Assembly: GCA_024233305.1 (NCBI GenBank) | Contig: JACKPV010000026.1 | Span: forward strand, 248,001 to 312,000 | Source: Verrucomicrobiales bacterium | Lineage (GTDB): Bacteria; Verrucomicrobiota; Verrucomicrobiia; Limisphaerales; J093 | Reading direction: 5' to 3' | DNA length: 64,000 nucleotides | In this document: positions 16,941 through 26,405 of the stretch, piece by piece | How the letters are laid out: each line of letters begins with the position of its first letter | Numbering within the stretch: position 1 is the first letter of the stretch | Position numbers and translations under genes: made by a program | The notes under the pieces: generated by a model | Databases searched by the model: none | Told to the model about the DNA's origin: nothing | Seen by the model: the letters and a program-made list of their open reading frames with translations, nothing else

Positions 16941-19916
16941 TTGGGTCGCAGGCATCGTCAGCAAGGTCACCGGACCCAGGAGGCCCGAGGGCAGCAGCGC
17001 GGAATCGGGCCGAAACGGATTCCAGGTGGTCCACGTCAGGCGTTCATCCGGAGACAGGGCACTGTCCCCGATGAGGCGGTTTGGCCACAGATTGGCCACC
17101 CTGATCTCGATCCGATTCTCCCCGCTCTGCAACGCATCCGTGATATCGAGTCGCCACGGGGCGCACCAGACGACACCAAGGTCGATGCCGTTCAAGCGCA
17201 CGCCCGCCAAGTTGTGCACGACGCCCAAATCCAGGAGCACCCGCCCGGCGAGCGCCGGCTCGGAAACCTTGAACGTATTGTGATACGTGGCGACACCGGA
17301 GTAGTGGCGGATTCCGGGTTCCTCGCGCAGCGTCCAGTCGACCAAGCTGGCGAACCGGATCGCACCCGGCCCGCCCCACCGTGGATCGAACGACACGTCC
17401 CACGGGCCGAGGATATCGCCGAGCGGTTGCGGTGCGGTGAAATTCGAGCCCGTCCCGGAGGTCTGGTCGGTGCGTTCGCGAAAGACCAGAAAGAACGATT
17501 GATGCGCTTCGAATTCCAGGGGCACAACCGTACGGCCGCCCGCCACGGAGAACCGCGGGAGCACCCGACGCCCGGCAGTCACCGGGTCCCAGAGCTCGGG
17601 TTCGCGGCCGGTCACCCGAAAGGTCGCGTCGGCCCGGACCGGAGAGTCTGCCGGGTTGGCCACGAAGTAGAGTTCGCCGTCGTGCAGGCGCCGGTGGACG
17701 TAGCGCAGCGGAACGCTTGCCTCGAAGTCGGGAGGCACGCCCATCTGGCGGAGCACGTTCACGACGACGCTGAAGTCGCCGTATTGCGGGCATTCGAGGA
17801 GCGGAGCGTCCGGGTTGTGCTCAAGGTCGGCAGACCGTTCCCACACCACCCGGCCCTTGCCGCACGAATGCTCGCCGACCTGGCGACCGTCGCCATCACC
17901 CCAAACCGCCTGTGCGAGCCCGCGCACCTCCGCATCGCAGGCCGGATAGTCTTGCAGCCCCGGCGAGCGTTGCGGCGGGGACCCGATCACCGTGGCCCCG
18001 GCTGCGACCAGTTCCTTCACACGGCGCAAAAGACGCGGTGTCATCGTCGGGGATTCCGGTAGCACGAGCACGCGATAACGCATTCCGTCTGGAAAGGTCA
18101 CGCACCCGTCGTGGACGTCCGCCCGGCCCAGAAGAACCTCGGGAGCGCAGCCGTCGAAACCATAACCCGTCCGGTCCGGAGGATCACCGTGCAGGGCGGA
18201 GGCCGGCGGGCGGAAGACATGCGGGGCGCCCTCGGCCGCGAGGAAACAAACGTCGGCCACGGGGAGGCCCTGGCGCAGCAGGAACTGGCAGCGGGCCAGG
18301 TAGTTGTGAAAGGCGGGGACCATGTCCCACCAGGTTTGGGTGCGCTCCCAATGCACACCATACGGGCCCATCGTCATTCCGGGGAAACGGTCCAACCAAG
18401 GTTGGTGCTGGTAACGGTGGATCACCAACCGGTTCAAACCAGCGGCGAAGGCCCAGTCCGCCCGGGCCTTCATCGAGGCGGGATGTGCCTGCCATCGCTC
18501 CTGATCGCTCGAGGTGAAGGCCTCCGCCGCCACCACGCGCCGCCCGGTGGTATGCGCAACCGACACCGCCTCGACCACGCTGTAGGCGGTGTCGAACCCG
18601 TACAGCCAGAATTCCGCCATCGGCACGTCCGCTACGGCGCCGAGGCTCAGGTCGGCGCAAGGGTTCATGTCGTAGGGTTCAATCGACAGGCCGAGGCCGT
18701 TGGCGTGGGCGAGGTCTCGAAGACGTCGGGCGTGGTTCTCCAAGACCAGTTCCTGCGCGGTCTGCCGCCAGTCCCAGAGGAAGCGTTCCGAAACCTCGCG
18801 GCTCCCCACCAGGTCGCCGGCGATCACCGGCAGGAACGGTAAGAGATCGTAACCGCGACGCCGGAGAAACTCGTCGCGATAGGCGGCGGTCCAGTTCTGA
18901 GCCCCCATTTCCCAACTGTCGATATGCAGCGAGGTCCAGCCTGTCCGGGCGCCGGCACGCGGTCCCGCCCGTTCGAGAAGCGGAGTCACGAACGCGTCGA
19001 AATGCGCTTCGAGCGCCGCCGGGTCGAACTTGTCGCTCTCGAGCCCGAGCCCCGGCCGCGGCGCGGGACGGGTGTTGGCCCCCGTCGAAGTGCAGCCGAA
19101 ACGCAGGATTGTCCACCGGCCCGGCGGCGCGTCCCAATCCAGCCGTCCGTCCGTGCCCAAACGCGCTGACAGATCAAGGATGTCGACGGGATCGACGGCC
19201 GCGGCCGGGTTGTCCTCCGGCGCGCGGGCGCTGGTGGGGAACCAGGCGCGCACTCCCGGTTGGGAGGAGTAGGGGGCCCGCAAGTACAGGGCCCGCTCAT
19301 CCAGGTCGGGAATCGGTTCCCGGACCGCGGGGGTGGGGAAGGCCAGCACGGCGATCTCCCGGTAATAGTCGTTCTTTGCCTGCTCCAGGGCGGCAGGAAG
19401 CTGACCGTCGCCGAAGAAGGCGGGACGTCGCGCCGGTCGCGGCAGGGGCTCGCTCAACCTCCCGGGCCCGGTTAGTTCGCTGCGGCTGGCGACGAGGTGT
19501 TGCATCGACTGCTCCGGCTTGACCCACGGACCGCCGCTCCCGGTCCAGCCGGGCCCAGCGTTGAGGGTGATTTCGAGTCCGAGTCGTTCGGCTTCCTGCA
19601 CGGCATGGGCGAACAGGCCCTGCCACTCCTCGCCCATAAAGGCCACCGGGCCCTTCGGAATCCCGACGTCGACCTCCATCATGATGAGGCCGCCGAGGCC
19701 TGCCTGGTGCATTGCCTCGAAGTCTGCGGTGATTCCCTCGCGGCTCAGATTCCCGTCCATGACGAACCAGTAGACCCACGGACGAGCGTCGCGCGGCGGC
19801 CGGGCGAAGCCGTCCCACAAGGAGTCGGCTGCGCAGGGTGTGAGGGCAAGCCGGAACACCAGCAGCCACAAAGTGAACGAGCGGACGTGGAAGAGACGTG
19901 ACAACAGCGCGTGCAT
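16938..19916 (-). CDS. Exported GH106-like alpha-L-rhamnosidase-type glycoside hydrolase
   Basis: The ATG at 19916 has AGGAG five bases upstream and opens a signal peptide (HVRSFTLWLLVFRLALTPCAA), giving 992 residues. The mature start, RPWVYWFVMDGNLSREGITADFEAM then GIGGL-like GLGGLIMMEVDVG, matches the opening of GH106 family TIM barrels. A long central region (SLHIDSWEMGAQNW, LSIEPYDMNP, AEAFTS) and a C-terminal galactose-binding-like jelly roll (GRVLLDLGVVHNLAGVRLNG) follow. GH106 enzymes remove rhamnose from plant and microbial polysaccharides; the exact linkage is not predictable. The gene has no operon partner and converges on pheT. An earlier in-frame ATG at 19949 lacks a good ribosome site. 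Confidence 0.82.
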   Translation of the reverse strand: MHALLSRLFHVRSFTLWLLVFRLALTPCAADSLWDGFARPPRDARPWVYWFVMDGNLSREGITADFEAMHQAGLGGLIMMEVDVGIPKGPVAFMGEEWQGLFAHAVQEAERLGLEITLNAGPGWTGSGGPWVKPEQSMQHLVASRSELTGPGRLSEPLPRPARRPAFFGDGQLPAALEQAKNDYYREIAVLAFPTPAVREPIPDLDERALYLRAPYSSQPGVRAWFPTSARAPEDNPAAAVDPVDILDLSARLGTDGRLDWDAPPGRWTILRFGCTSTGANTRPAPRPGLGLESDKFDPAALEAHFDAFVTPLLERAGPRAGARTGWTSLHIDSWEMGAQNWTAAYRDEFLRRRGYDLLPFLPVIAGDLVGSREVSERFLWDWRQTAQELVLENHARRLRDLAHANGLGLSIEPYDMNPCADLSLGAVADVPMAEFWLYGFDTAYSVVEAVSVAHTTGRRVVAAEAFTSSDQERWQAHPASMKARADWAFAAGLNRLVIHRYQHQPWLDRFPGMTMGPYGVHWERTQTWWDMVPAFHNYLARCQFLLRQGLPVADVCFLAAEGAPHVFRPPASALHGDPPDRTGYGFDGCAPEVLLGRADVHDGCVTFPDGMRYRVLVLPESPTMTPRLLRRVKELVAAGATVIGSPPQRSPGLQDYPACDAEVRGLAQAVWGDGDGRQVGEHSCGKGRVVWERSADLEHNPDAPLLECPQYGDFSVVVNVLRQMGVPPDFEASVPLRYVHRRLHDGELYFVANPADSPVRADATFRVTGREPELWDPVTAGRRVLPRFSVAGGRTVVPLEFEAHQSFFLVFRERTDQTSGTGSNFTAPQPLGDILGPWDVSFDPRWGGPGAIRFASLVDWTLREEPGIRHYSGVATYHNTFKVSEPALAGRVLLDLGVVHNLAGVRLNGIDLGVVWCAPWRLDITDALQSGENRIEIRVANLWPNRLIGDSALSPDERLTWTTWNPFRPDSALLPSGLLGPVTLLTMPATQ

Positions 19917-20004
19917 GGCGACTCCTGGGAACTTGGTCGAGGTTGTCACACCCGGCCCGGAAGGTCGACCGCAATCAACGATGCCTCCGCCGTATCGATT
20001 CCGT

Positions 20005-20158
20005 CACTGGACCGCGGATGGGCACGGATGCCACGGATGGGGCGCGGCGCTGCTGCTTTGGCGGAGAGGGCGGGAAGCCTCACTAAATGGTGAGCCCGAA
20101 CCCAGGGCGCGCGATTCTGGTTTCCCTCAATATCAGTGCCCATCTGTGCCAATCAGTG
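20005..20158. repeat. Imperfect long inverted repeat
   Basis: The left arm CACTGGACCGCGGATGGGCA (20005 on) is mirrored by a right arm containing TGCCCATCTGTGCCAATCAG (to 20158), with about 100 bases between. Short GGCACGGATG-type palindromes of this kind are common between genes in this phylum. The whole gap 19917-20649 holds this repeat, element copy 4 and a 265-base leader, with no gene seen. Confidence 0.45.
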
Positions 20159-20182
20159 GTGAATCCAACTGCATGGTCACGG

Positions 20183-20384
20183 CTCAGCCGTGACCATTCA
20201 GTACATCGTAGCCGCCGACGTGCAGTCGGCGCATGATTCAGTCGCGATACGTCCGCCTGCTGCCGGGCGCGACGATTCACCAAAACGTGACTGCCAGTCG
20301 GAACCGGCGAGACCGCGTAAGCCCTTGGATTTCAGCGCCGACTACACGTCGGCGGCTACCGTGTGTTGAATCGATACGGCTCAG
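20183..20384 (+). repeat. Intergenic palindromic element, copy 4 (best preserved)
   Basis: The ends are CTCAGCCGTGACCATTCAGT at 20183 and, mirrored, GTTGAATCGATACGGCTCAG at 20384. Inside them lie GTAGCCGCCGACGTGCAGTC (20208) and its mirror ending GGCGGCTAC (20359). Each terminal repeat can itself fold as GCCGAC-GTGTA-GTCGGC. The core CGCCTGCTGCCGGGCGCGAC is shared exactly, in reverse, with the 42.8 kb copy. Immediately upstream, TGGTCACGGCT abuts head-to-head, giving an 11-bp perfect palindrome at 20175-20197. Confidence 0.88.
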
Positions 20385-20649
20385 ACGCCATGGTTCGACG
20401 CTTGGCGCCCGCGGCAAACCGGAGTTTTGGAGGGGGCGTCGGGTTCGCACCAGGCGCAGAATTCTCGGTGATGGCGCATATTATGCCACTCGACGGTTGA
20501 CTCGCCCCCGTTGGTTCCTGATAGGGTCTGTCCCAGCCCACAACGCGGCAGGCCTGAGCCAGAAAGGCACTTGGGGCGGCGACTGCAAACGGCGGAAGCG
20601 TCCGGGACCAAACGGGAGAGGCGGTCGGGTTGGTGGCGGATGTTAGATT

Positions 20650-20922
20650 ATGAGTAACGATAGCAGACTGTTCGTCGGTAACATCTCGTTCCGAACCCTC
20701 GAGAGTGATCTCCACGACCTCTTCTCCCAAGCGGGAGTGGTCACCTCCTGCACCCTGATGCTCGACAAGTTCACGGGCCGTTCGCGCGGATTCGCCTTCG
20801 TCGAGTACGCCACGGGCGAGGAAGCCAACAAGGCCGTCGAGATGTTCCATAACCAGGACTTCCAAGGACGCGCGCTGACGGTGAACATTGCCCGGCCGCG
20901 CGAGGAACGTCCCCCGCGCTAG
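20650..20922 (+). CDS. Single-RRM RNA-binding protein
   Basis: The 90-residue protein is one RNA recognition motif: RNP2 LFVGNI (residues 7-12), RNP1 RGFAFVEY (about 47-54) and a short basic, proline-rich tail (RPREERPPR). Such small bacterial RRM proteins resemble the cyanobacterial Rbp family, bind single-stranded RNA, and are often cold- or stress-induced. The target is unknown. It stands alone with a leader of about 265 bases after repeat copy 4, and the 458-base downstream gap contains a nested hairpin (20985-21043). Confidence 0.93.
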   Translation: MSNDSRLFVGNISFRTLESDLHDLFSQAGVVTSCTLMLDKFTGRSRGFAFVEYATGEEANKAVEMFHNQDFQGRALTVNIARPREERPPR

Positions 20923-20984
20923 GAGCGGCCCTTCCCATATCCCGTCCGTGGGGCGGGAACTTCGCGCCCCGGGAGCAGCCATGG

Positions 20985-21043
20985 CGCAGCTCATTGAGGC
21001 TTCTCAGGGGTTTCTCCGAAGCTGCCTTCACTGATGAGCTGCG
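20985..21043. repeat. Nested hairpin downstream of the RRM gene
   Basis: CGCAGCTCAT (20985-20994) pairs perfectly with ATGAGCTGCG (21034-21043). Inside, GCTTC (20999-21003) pairs with GAAGC (21018-21022). There is no T-tract. It could be a 3'-UTR structure of the RRM mRNA or a small RNA. The rest of 20923-21367 shows no gene. Confidence 0.4.
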
Positions 21044-21367
21044 GCAGGGGCTTTGGCTGTGACTATTCCGGCGAAGAGACTCGGGCGAAACGCCTGCGGT
21101 CCACCATCGCCGTGTTCGCCCGACAGCCGGGAGGGGACGCGCCAGCCGAGGCAGGGCGGAGGCTCCAGAATGTCTGTCGTTTCGGAGTCGGGTCCTGCCG
21201 GAGAAACTGCGGCCAGCGTCGGTTGCCCTTTCTCTTTCGGACGGACGGTCCCCGTTGAGGGCCGGGGCCGCGCGAGCATAACGGGCGGCCGTTCTGAACC
21301 GGTTAGGTGCCGGCGGCGGGTGGCGACGGGATCGCGGGTTTTACTGTTCCCGGACGGACCGCTGCGA

Positions 21368-21380
21368 TAGGGTGCGCGGC
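21368..21380 (+). promoter_or_regulatory. Minus-10 box directly against a start codon (leaderless type)
   Basis: TAGGGT (21368-21373) is followed by GCGCGGC and then the ATG at 21381, so a normal start of transcription would fall at or next to the A of the ATG. No Shine-Dalgarno is present. The same arrangement (TAGGGT-GCGCGC-GTG) precedes the gene at 33601. Confidence 0.45.
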
Positions 21381-22712
21381 ATGTCCAACTGGAATCGACG
21401 TTCCTTCACGAAGGCCCTGGCGCTGGCTTCGGCCGCCACCGCTGTGTCCCGGACGCGGGTGTTGGGCGCCAACGAGCGTGTCCGACTGGGCTTCATCGGG
21501 GTGGGAAACCGTGGGGACCAGGTCCTTGACGCGTTCCTCGCGCAACCCGACGCCCAGGTGGCCGCCGTGTGCGATCTACATCCGCCGTACATGGAGTTCG
21601 CCGCGCGGAAAATCGGCGGCGAGGTGGCCCGGGTGGATGACTGGAGGCGGGTGATCGAGATGAAGGACCTCGACGCGATCGTGGTCTGCACGCCGGACCA
21701 TTGGCACGCGCCCCAGATGATTGCCGCTTGCGAGGCCGGGAAGGACGTCTACGTCGAAAAGCCGCTCTCCCTGCGGGTGGCGGAGGGACGGCGGATGGTG
21801 GATGCGGCGCGGGTTCACAACCGTGTGGTCCAGGTGGGCATTCACCGGCGCTCGTCGGCGATGTGCCGGCAGGCCGCCGAGTTCGTGCGCAACGGCGGGT
21901 TGGGCACGGTCACGATGGCGCGCGCGTTTCACGTGCAAAACGAGGGAACGGTGGGGATCGGGAACCCGCCGGACGAGGCGCCGCCGCCCGGCTTTAGCTG
22001 GGAAGACTGGCTGGGGCCCGCCCCGGCGAAACCCTACAACGCCAACCGTACCTTCTACCGGTTCCGCTGGTTCTACGACTATTCCGGCGGCCAGCTCACC
22101 AACTTCGGCACGCACTACCTGGATTTCATTCACTGGGCGCTGGGGCACGATGCGCCCCTGGCCGTCACCGCGATGGGCGGCAAGTTCGCCGTGCAGGACA
22201 ATCGGGAGATCCCCGATACGCTCGAAGTGCTCTGGCAGTATCCCGGCGGCACGCTCGTAAGTTTCATGCAGGTGAACAGCAACGCGGCGCTTCCCTGCGC
22301 CAATGGCGCCCACCTCGAAATCCGCGGGACCAACGGCACCCTTTACCTCTATTACGATCGTTTCGAGGTCGTCCCCGAAAGCGCGCCGACCCTGCCGTTC
22401 CCGCAACAAAACCCGCTGGACCGGACCGTCGGACGCGCCTATCAGGCGAGCTATCGGAAGCTCATGGCACCGTTGACCGTGAGAGGCTCGCAGGACACGG
22501 CGCCGCATGCCCGCGATTTCCTCGACTGCCTGAAGGACCGGCGGCGCTGCAACTGCGACATTGAGACCGGGCATCGGAGCACCACAGCCACGCTCATCGG
22601 CAACGTGGCCCACCAACTCCGCGCCTGGCTGGCATGGGACGGGACCGCCGAGCGATTTGCCAACCATGACGAAGCCAACCAGTGGTTGGATTACCGTTAT
22701 CGCAAGGGTTGA
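21381..22712 (+). CDS. Tat-exported Gfo/Idh/MocA family oxidoreductase
   Basis: The 443-residue protein starts with a twin-arginine signal (NRRSFTKALALASAATAVS, cleavage likely near VLGA). A Rossmann NAD(P)-binding fold follows (VRLGFIGVGNRGDQ, with CTPDHWHAPQ and the family EKP motif in DVYVEKPLSLRV). The substrate-binding domain has the sugar-dehydrogenase signature FYRFRWFYDYSGGQLTNFGTHYLD (read in two parts). Family members oxidise or reduce sugar hydroxyls with a tightly bound cofactor, which explains folding before Tat export. It probably oxidises glycosides in the periplasm. It is transcribed alone, apparently from a leaderless promoter. Confidence 0.9.
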   Translation: MSNWNRRSFTKALALASAATAVSRTRVLGANERVRLGFIGVGNRGDQVLDAFLAQPDAQVAAVCDLHPPYMEFAARKIGGEVARVDDWRRVIEMKDLDAIVVCTPDHWHAPQMIAACEAGKDVYVEKPLSLRVAEGRRMVDAARVHNRVVQVGIHRRSSAMCRQAAEFVRNGGLGTVTMARAFHVQNEGTVGIGNPPDEAPPPGFSWEDWLGPAPAKPYNANRTFYRFRWFYDYSGGQLTNFGTHYLDFIHWALGHDAPLAVTAMGGKFAVQDNREIPDTLEVLWQYPGGTLVSFMQVNSNAALPCANGAHLEIRGTNGTLYLYYDRFEVVPESAPTLPFPQQNPLDRTVGRAYQASYRKLMAPLTVRGSQDTAPHARDFLDCLKDRRRCNCDIETGHRSTTATLIGNVAHQLRAWLAWDGTAERFANHDEANQWLDYRYRKG

Positions 22713-22834
22713 CCCGGACGGGGTGCGTCAGCTTCCGGGAGCGGAACTCGAAGGGCGGGTGATGCCCCGACACCAGTCCGAGCAGGGCGGGCGATGGGTG
22801 CGGGCTGCGGACGGGAGGCAATGGGGGGCGAACC

Positions 22835-23209
22835 ATGAATGACGAACTGCGGCAAGCGGTGGAGCGTCTTGGGCTGGAGCGGTACCGCCGGCATCTGTTC
22901 CTGTGCGCCGATGCGACCGAGGCCAAGTGCTGTTCGCCGGAGGCTGGACGCGAGTCCTGGGCGTTCCTCAAGCGGCGGCTGCAGGAGCTCGGTTTGGTCG
23001 GCCCCGAACCCTTGGTTTTCCGCACGCGGGCGAACTGCCTGCGGGTTTGCGTCCGGGGACCCGTTGCGGTCGTCTATCCCGAGGGCGTCTGGTATCATTC
23101 GTGCACGCCGACGGTGTTGGAACAGATCATTCAGCGGCATCTCCTCGCCGGGGAGGTGGTGCGCGAGTACGCCTTTGCCCGCAACCTATCGCCCGAGAAG
23201 CGGTCGTGA
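22835..23209 (+). CDS. Thioredoxin-like [2Fe-2S] ferredoxin
   Basis: The 124-residue protein has the fold signature of the small thioredoxin-like ferredoxins: HLFLCAD near residue 22, KCC about ten residues later, and RANCLRVCVRGPVAVVYPEGVWY in the C-terminal half. The cysteines in these stretches are the expected cluster ligands. Related proteins carry one 2Fe-2S cluster and serve as electron carriers or as the NuoE-like module. The partner is not evident. It lies 122 bases after the oxidoreductase gene and 87 bases before the protease gene on the same strand. Confidence 0.88.
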   Translation: MNDELRQAVERLGLERYRRHLFLCADATEAKCCSPEAGRESWAFLKRRLQELGLVGPEPLVFRTRANCLRVCVRGPVAVVYPEGVWYHSCTPTVLEQIIQRHLLAGEVVREYAFARNLSPEKRS

Positions 23210-23296
23210 TCCCAGCGGGGCGGTTGGCAGCGCGGGGGGCGGGAATGCACCGGGGCGGCGCTTGCAAGTGACCGAACGCGAACCACATTCGAGCTT

Positions 23297-24391
23297 ATGA
23301 AATGGTCATGGCGCATCGGCCGGGCAGCCGGCATTGACGTCTACGTGCACGCGACGTTCCTGATCCTCGTGGGATGGGTCGCGCTGAAGGCGTATTCCGT
23401 GCGGCAACAAATGGGGGACGTGGTCAGCGGCTTGGCGTTCATCGCGGCGCTCTTCGGGATCATCGTGCTGCACGAACTCGGTCACGCGTTGTCGGCGCGC
23501 CGCTATGGCATTCCCACGCGGGACATCACGTTGCTGCCGATTGGCGGTGTGGCCCGGCTCGAACGGATGCCCGACAAGCCGGCCCAGGAACTGATCGTGG
23601 CCCTGGCCGGCCCGGCGGTGAACGTCGTGCTCGCCATTCTCTTGTGGCTGATCCTGCGCTCGGCCACCGCGATGCACGCCATCGCCGATTTCCGTTTGGT
23701 GGGTGGTTCCTTCCTCAAGAACCTGCTCTACGTGAACATCTGGATCGCTTCGTTCAATCTCATCCCCGCCTTCCCGATGGACGGCGGACGCGTCCTCCGC
23801 TCCCTCCTGGCCATGCGCATGGAATACGTGCGGGCGACCAAGATCGCCGCGACCATCGGCCAGGCGCTCGCCTTCATGGCGGGCGCCATCGGCCTGGCCC
23901 GGATGGATCCCTTCATCATCTTCGTGGCCATCTTCGTGTTCCTGGGCGCCGAGCAGGAGGCGGACATGGTGCGGGTCAAATCCTCGCTTGACGGGATTCC
24001 GATCCAATCCGTGATGATCCGCGACTTCCGGGCGCTGCTCCCGGCGGATCCGCTCACCCGGGCCGTTGAACATGTTATCGAGGGGTTTCAGCAGGATTTT
24101 CCGGTGGTGGATGGGGGGCGGGTCGTCGGGGTGCTGACCCGGCAACGAATGCTGACGGCGCTCGCCAAATACGGCGGCGCGTTCCTGGTGCAGGACGCCA
24201 TGGAACGGGAGTTCGCCACTGCCAGCCCCCTCGAGATGGCCGAGACCGCTTTCGCCCGGCTGGACGAGTGCGCCTGCCATTCCGTCCCCGTCGTGCAGGA
24301 CGGACGCCTCGTCGGGTTGCTGACCGCCGAGAACATCGGTGAGTTCCTGATGATCCGGTCGGCGCTGCAAGGCCAGCCACCCCGCGTTTGA
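23297..24391 (+). CDS. Site-2 protease family zinc metalloprotease (M50) with CBS domains
   Basis: The 364-residue membrane protein has about five or six hydrophobic segments. HELGH (His59-Glu60-His63) in the second segment supplies zinc ligands and the catalytic Glu. AFPMDGGRVLRSLLA supplies the third ligand, Asp162, in the typical NPDG-like position. After residue 225 a pair of CBS domains follows (IQSVMIRDFRALLPADPLTRAVEHV; VQDAMEREFATASPLEMAE). This group (Rip3/SpoIVFB-like M50B) cleaves membrane-embedded substrates, and the CBS domains probably sense adenosine nucleotides. The substrate is unknown. The CoA-binding gene begins 4 bases after its stop, so they are cotranscribed. Confidence 0.93.
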   Translation: MKWSWRIGRAAGIDVYVHATFLILVGWVALKAYSVRQQMGDVVSGLAFIAALFGIIVLHELGHALSARRYGIPTRDITLLPIGGVARLERMPDKPAQELIVALAGPAVNVVLAILLWLILRSATAMHAIADFRLVGGSFLKNLLYVNIWIASFNLIPAFPMDGGRVLRSLLAMRMEYVRATKIAATIGQALAFMAGAIGLARMDPFIIFVAIFVFLGAEQEADMVRVKSSLDGIPIQSVMIRDFRALLPADPLTRAVEHVIEGFQQDFPVVDGGRVVGVLTRQRMLTALAKYGGAFLVQDAMEREFATASPLEMAETAFARLDECACHSVPVVQDGRLVGLLTAENIGEFLMIRSALQGQPPRV

Positions 24392-24395
24392 ACTT

Positions 24396-24836
24396 ATGAG
24401 TGAAGCCTGCGAATTCCCCCGCCAGAACGCCACGTCCGCCGAAATCCGGCAGATCCTGGAATCCTCCCAGACGGTGGCGGTGGTTGGCCTTTCCGACCGG
24501 CCCGACCGGGCGAGCCACGGTGTCGCCGCCTACTTGCAGTCCCGTGGGTACCGGATCATCCCCGTAAATCCGAACGTGCCCGAAGTGCTGGGCGAACGGG
24601 CCTATCCGGAACTGTCCGCGGTTCCCGATCCGGTGGACATTGTCAACGTCTTCCGTCGTCCCGAGGCCGTGCCGGAGATCGTGGAACAGGCCGTGGCCAA
24701 GGGCGCCCGGACGATCTGGATGCAGGAGGGCATCGTCCACAATGCCGCTGCCGATCGGGCGCGTGCCGCCGGCCTCCAGGTGGTTATGAGCCGATGCCTG
24801 CTGAAGGAGCACCGCGCCATGTCGGTGGCCTCCTGA
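24396..24836 (+). CDS. CoA-binding protein (YccU type)
   Basis: The 146-residue protein is a single Rossmann-like CoA-binding domain: VAVVGLSDRPDRASHGVAAYL, then GYRIIPVNPNV, EVLGERAYPELSAVP, VDIVNVFRRPEAVPE and GARTIWMQEGIVHNAAADRA, with the late Cys in VVMSRCLLKEH. This is the full length of the stand-alone family, which resembles the N-terminal domain of succinyl-CoA synthetase alpha. The function is not established in general. The gene is tightly linked to the site-2 protease. The 218 bases to the next, convergent gene show nothing of note. Confidence 0.92.
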   Translation: MSEACEFPRQNATSAEIRQILESSQTVAVVGLSDRPDRASHGVAAYLQSRGYRIIPVNPNVPEVLGERAYPELSAVPDPVDIVNVFRRPEAVPEIVEQAVAKGARTIWMQEGIVHNAAADRARAAGLQVVMSRCLLKEHRAMSVAS

Positions 24837-25054
24837 GCTTCTCCGCAACCGGGACCGCCCGCTGCAGGGCAAGGCTGCGGCGTCCGAGCGGCGGTGACAT
24901 GAAACCACTTTCGGGCTCCAGGGCGCCCCGCGTATTCGGGGAGCGGTCCGTCCGCGAAAGCGCTGTCGCCGTTTCGCTCTGCCGTGGCCGCCCATGAGGA
25001 CCCGATCGGCACGATCGGGGGAGGGAGCCCACCGTTCCGACCGCCCAGCGGCGC

Positions 25055-26317
25055 TCAGCGCAGGTAGGGGATCGTCAACGGTCCCTGTGGCAGCACGGCC
25101 ACCCGCGCGTTGGGGCCGAAGCGGTCGAGTTCGGTCCGAACGGTGGCTGCGATATCCGCGCACGGTTCCAGGAAGCACGCCCGGACGGTTTCGTCGGCCA
25201 GGGTGCTGTGGAGGAAGACCCTCGCGCGCCGCTGGATCAAGGCCTGAATGTGGGCCTGCCATTGCTCGGGGCGCACGAAACCCGGCGTGGCCAGCAGCGC
25301 CAGGATCTCCTCCGGCGAACCCGCCTCGTGGTAGAACTTGTCGAGCGGGCTGCCCGAGGGAACCCCTTCGCGGCATTCGCAGGCGAGGATAAGGGCGCCG
25401 CCTTCCTTGAGGATGCGGGCGCCGGCGCTCATGCCCTTGACTCCCTGGTAGAGGTTGAGGTCCAGTGGGTAGCCGCTGTTGGTGGTCACCACGACCTCGA
25501 ACGGCGCGTCGACCGCTTGCATGGCCGCCTGGCGTTCGAATTCGATCCCCGCCTGGTGCGCCTGGATCAGGTCGCCGGCAAACACCCCGGTGATCTGCCG
25601 CTCCTCGTTCAGCGTGACGTTCAGCAGGAAGCTCGGGCCCACCCGCAGGGCGATGTCGCGCAGTTCCTCCCAGAGGGGGTTGCCGTCGGTAACGCCGAAG
25701 GTGGCCCGGGCATCGCCGATGTTGGCGGCCCCGTGGTTGCTCATCACCGTTTCCAGTCCGGCGCAACCCGGCATGATCCCTTTCGGTCCGCCGCTGAAGC
25801 CCGCGAAAAAATGCGGCTCGATGAAGCCGGTCACGATCCGGACATCCGCCTCGACGACATGCCGGTTGATCAATGCCGGCGCGCCCCCGCGGGTCCGGCC
25901 CACTTCGACCAGCGAGCCCGTGTCGTGGCAATCGTGATTCACCACCCGGTAGCGGGCCAGGACATCGGCGGTCAGCAGTTTCTCGAGTTCCGCGGGGGTG
26001 TTCGGACGGTGGGTGCCGGTCGAGTTGAGCAGGGTGATGTTCTCGACCGGGACGTGAGCCAACTCCTCAAGCAACCAGGGGATGATCCGGTGGTTGGGGG
26101 TGGCCCGGGTGAGGTCGGTGAAGATGATGCACACCCGTTGGTCCGGCTGCACGGCCTCGCTCAGGCCGCCCGTGCCGATGGGTTGCCGCAGGGCGGCCAG
26201 CACGGCCTGCTTTTCATCCGGCAGGCCGGCAGTGTGCGTCGGTTTGATCAGCGTCGTGCGGTCGTCCGGAAGTTCCACCGGCAACCAGCCTTCACCGTAG
26301 GCAAGGTCAACTTTCAT
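25055..26317 (-). CDS. LarA-like nickel-dependent racemase/epimerase
   Basis: The 420-residue protein resembles LarA, which racemises lactate using a covalently bound nickel pincer cofactor. The signatures are DLTRATPNH (Arg71), GTHRPN (His103), NHDCHDTG, EPHFFAGFSGGPKGIMPG (a His ligand and the Lys that carries the cofactor) and NHGAANIGD. All of these catalytic positions appear to be kept. Homologues act on several 2-hydroxy acids and sugar acids, so the substrate here may be a sugar acid. The ATG at 26317 has GGGGAGA upstream; an in-frame start at 26395 is less likely. It diverges from the oxidoreductase operon that begins at 26419. Confidence 0.87.
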   Translation of the reverse strand: MKVDLAYGEGWLPVELPDDRTTLIKPTHTAGLPDEKQAVLAALRQPIGTGGLSEAVQPDQRVCIIFTDLTRATPNHRIIPWLLEELAHVPVENITLLNSTGTHRPNTPAELEKLLTADVLARYRVVNHDCHDTGSLVEVGRTRGGAPALINRHVVEADVRIVTGFIEPHFFAGFSGGPKGIMPGCAGLETVMSNHGAANIGDARATFGVTDGNPLWEELRDIALRVGPSFLLNVTLNEERQITGVFAGDLIQAHQAGIEFERQAAMQAVDAPFEVVVTTNSGYPLDLNLYQGVKGMSAGARILKEGGALILACECREGVPSGSPLDKFYHEAGSPEEILALLATPGFVRPEQWQAHIQALIQRRARVFLHSTLADETVRACFLEPCADIAATVRTELDRFGPNARVAVLPQGPLTIPYLR

Positions 26318-26405
26318 GATGTCAGTCTCCCCGGCTTTTAGCGGAACCGGCGCAGAACGGCCAAGCAGAAAGGGTTTTTGAGTTCCGCCCGCCATCCGCC
26401 CGGGC

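Noticed and set aside
3306..17793. Many long antisense frames opposite GH, pheT and phoR genes
   Set aside because: All mirror clear coding regions and carry no family motifs; they result from high third-position GC.
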